A stretch of DNA of 64,000 nt, from positions 98,502-162,501 of the forward strand of contig NZ_JAKRYL010000012.1 in assembly GCF_023555415.1 (NCBI RefSeq). The letters are read 5' to 3'. Below the pieces are notes generated by a model. It ran no database searches, was not told the DNA's origin, and saw only the letters and a list, made by a program, of their open reading frames with translations. The position numbers and the translations under genes are program-made. Positions 63,538 through 64,000 of this stretch are shown piece by piece (the first letter of the stretch is position 1; every line of letters begins with the position of its first letter). The DNA comes from Halalkalibacter alkaliphilus (lineage in GTDB: Bacteria; Bacillota; Bacilli; Bacillales; Bacillaceae_D).

Positions 63538-64000
63538 TTAGAATCCCCACTTTAATGTGTTTTCAGATGGACTTGTCTTAAAGAATACATCTTCACCATA
63601 TTCAACAAGTAAAGGAGTCTTAGACTTTAAAGCTGTAAATGTGTAAGTACGGCTAGCACTTTGTCCCGGATATAATCGATTAAAGAAGCCATATTGTGGC
63701 TCTGAAGAACTATCATCATAGTAAATTTTAAACGACCCTTGATCGATTACCAAATCACTCGTTTTATTCTCTTCTGTATAAGTAATTGTATATTCATTGT
63801 AACCCTCGTGTTCTACAACCGACATATGAGTCACCGTGACAGTCATTTGATTGTCTGGTGAGACATAAGGTTTGTTTAGTTCAAGGTAGTCCGTTGTTGG
63901 CTCAGGACTAGGTTCTGGAGTTGGCTCAGGACTAGGTTCTGGAGACGGCTCAGGACTAGGTTCTGGAGTTGGCTCAGGACTAGGTTCTGGAGTTGGCTCA
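63538..64000 (-). CDS. Proline-rich protein with DUF4352-like C-terminal domain (partial)
   Basis: The frame continues past 64000, so the N-terminal part is missing. The visible part starts with EPTPEPSP repeats (a wall-spanning or flexible linker). An Ig-like domain of about 115 residues follows, from LELNKPYVSPDNQMTVTV to LKWGF, similar to DUF4352-type domains. Function unknown; surface location is likely. Confidence 0.75.
   Translation of the reverse strand, partial: EPTPEPSPEPTPEPSPEPSPEPSPEPTPEPSPEPTTDYLELNKPYVSPDNQMTVTVTHMSVVEHEGYNEYTITYTEENKTSDLVIDQGSFKIYYDDSSSEPQYGFFNRLYPGQSASRTYTFTALKSKTPLLVEYGEDVFFKTSPSENTLKWGF
63899..64000 (-). repeat. 24-bp in-frame tandem repeat
   Basis: Four units starting GGCTCAGGACTAGGTTCTGG (63899, 63923, 63947, 63971) and the start of a fifth, encoding the 8-residue EPTPEPSP or EPSPEPSP. 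Confidence 0.9.

Overview
The window looks like chromosomal DNA of a low-GC, spore-former-type Firmicute, most likely a Bacillaceae member of the alkaliphile/halophile kind. Supporting signs are strong AGGAGG-type ribosome binding sites, frequent GTG/TTG starts, many lipobox lipoproteins, an SLH-domain protein, a class D sortase with an LPxTA substrate, a LytR-CpsA-Psr protein and YetF/DUF421. The genus cannot be fixed from the sequence alone.

Layout. (1) 1-7 kb holds a surface SLH/metallo-beta-lactamase/HhH protein (cut by the window start) with a DUF3006 partner, a YetF-like protein, a decayed SDR dehydrogenase, two exported proteins, intergenic repeat clusters, and a sortase D/acidic surface protein pair. 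(2) 7-11.4 kb holds lipoproteins, including a large TPR/leucine-rich/acidic-tail protein. (3) 11.6-23.6 kb is one long Tad (Flp-type) pilus operon: a 31-aa membrane peptide, cpaE/tadZ, cpaF/tadA, tadB, tadC, Flp1-like pilin, two TadE-like proteins, a large TadG-like protein, a lipoprotein, the prepilin peptidase, then an FHA protein and a PP2C phosphatase. (4) 23.9-38.3 kb continues as a phosphosignalling region: a membrane propeller-like protein, a membrane protein whose tail is an array of 13 TELL motifs, a Hanks-type kinase with TPRs, two more TPR lipoproteins paralogous to the one at 8.9 kb, smaller lipoproteins, a tail-anchored peptide with the same TELL-type motifs, and a second kinase whose extracellular part carries four related repeats. 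The kinases' activation loops contain DTELIGT/DTTLIGT, close to the DETELLGT of the array. My inference is a kinase/phosphatase/FHA system built around a phospho-threonine code and tied to the Tad pilus.

(5) 38.3-42.4 kb holds an NlpC/P60 cell-wall hydrolase, small proteins and an LCP ligase. (6) 42.7-53.9 kb is a Kdo-dependent capsule locus of Gram-negative group 2 type in a monoderm: kpsS, kdsB, kdsA, kdsD, kdsC, a HIT protein, kpsM, kpsT and two KpsC-like proteins. One KpsC is a triplicated protein with two apparently dead modules; the other seems to start at an ATT codon. No outer-membrane or periplasmic export parts are seen. (7) 54-58.2 kb holds two large surface proteins: a TPR/Ig-like/InlB-B-repeat protein and a membrane-anchored pectate-lyase-type beta-helix with a phage-type S74 self-cleaving chaperone. 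(8) 58.5-62.5 kb holds gnd (frameshifted), zwf and cmk, which plausibly feed the Kdo pathway with ribulose-5-phosphate and recycle its CMP. (9) The end contains a decayed Y1/REP-associated transposase with REP-like hairpins and a proline-rich surface protein that runs off the window.
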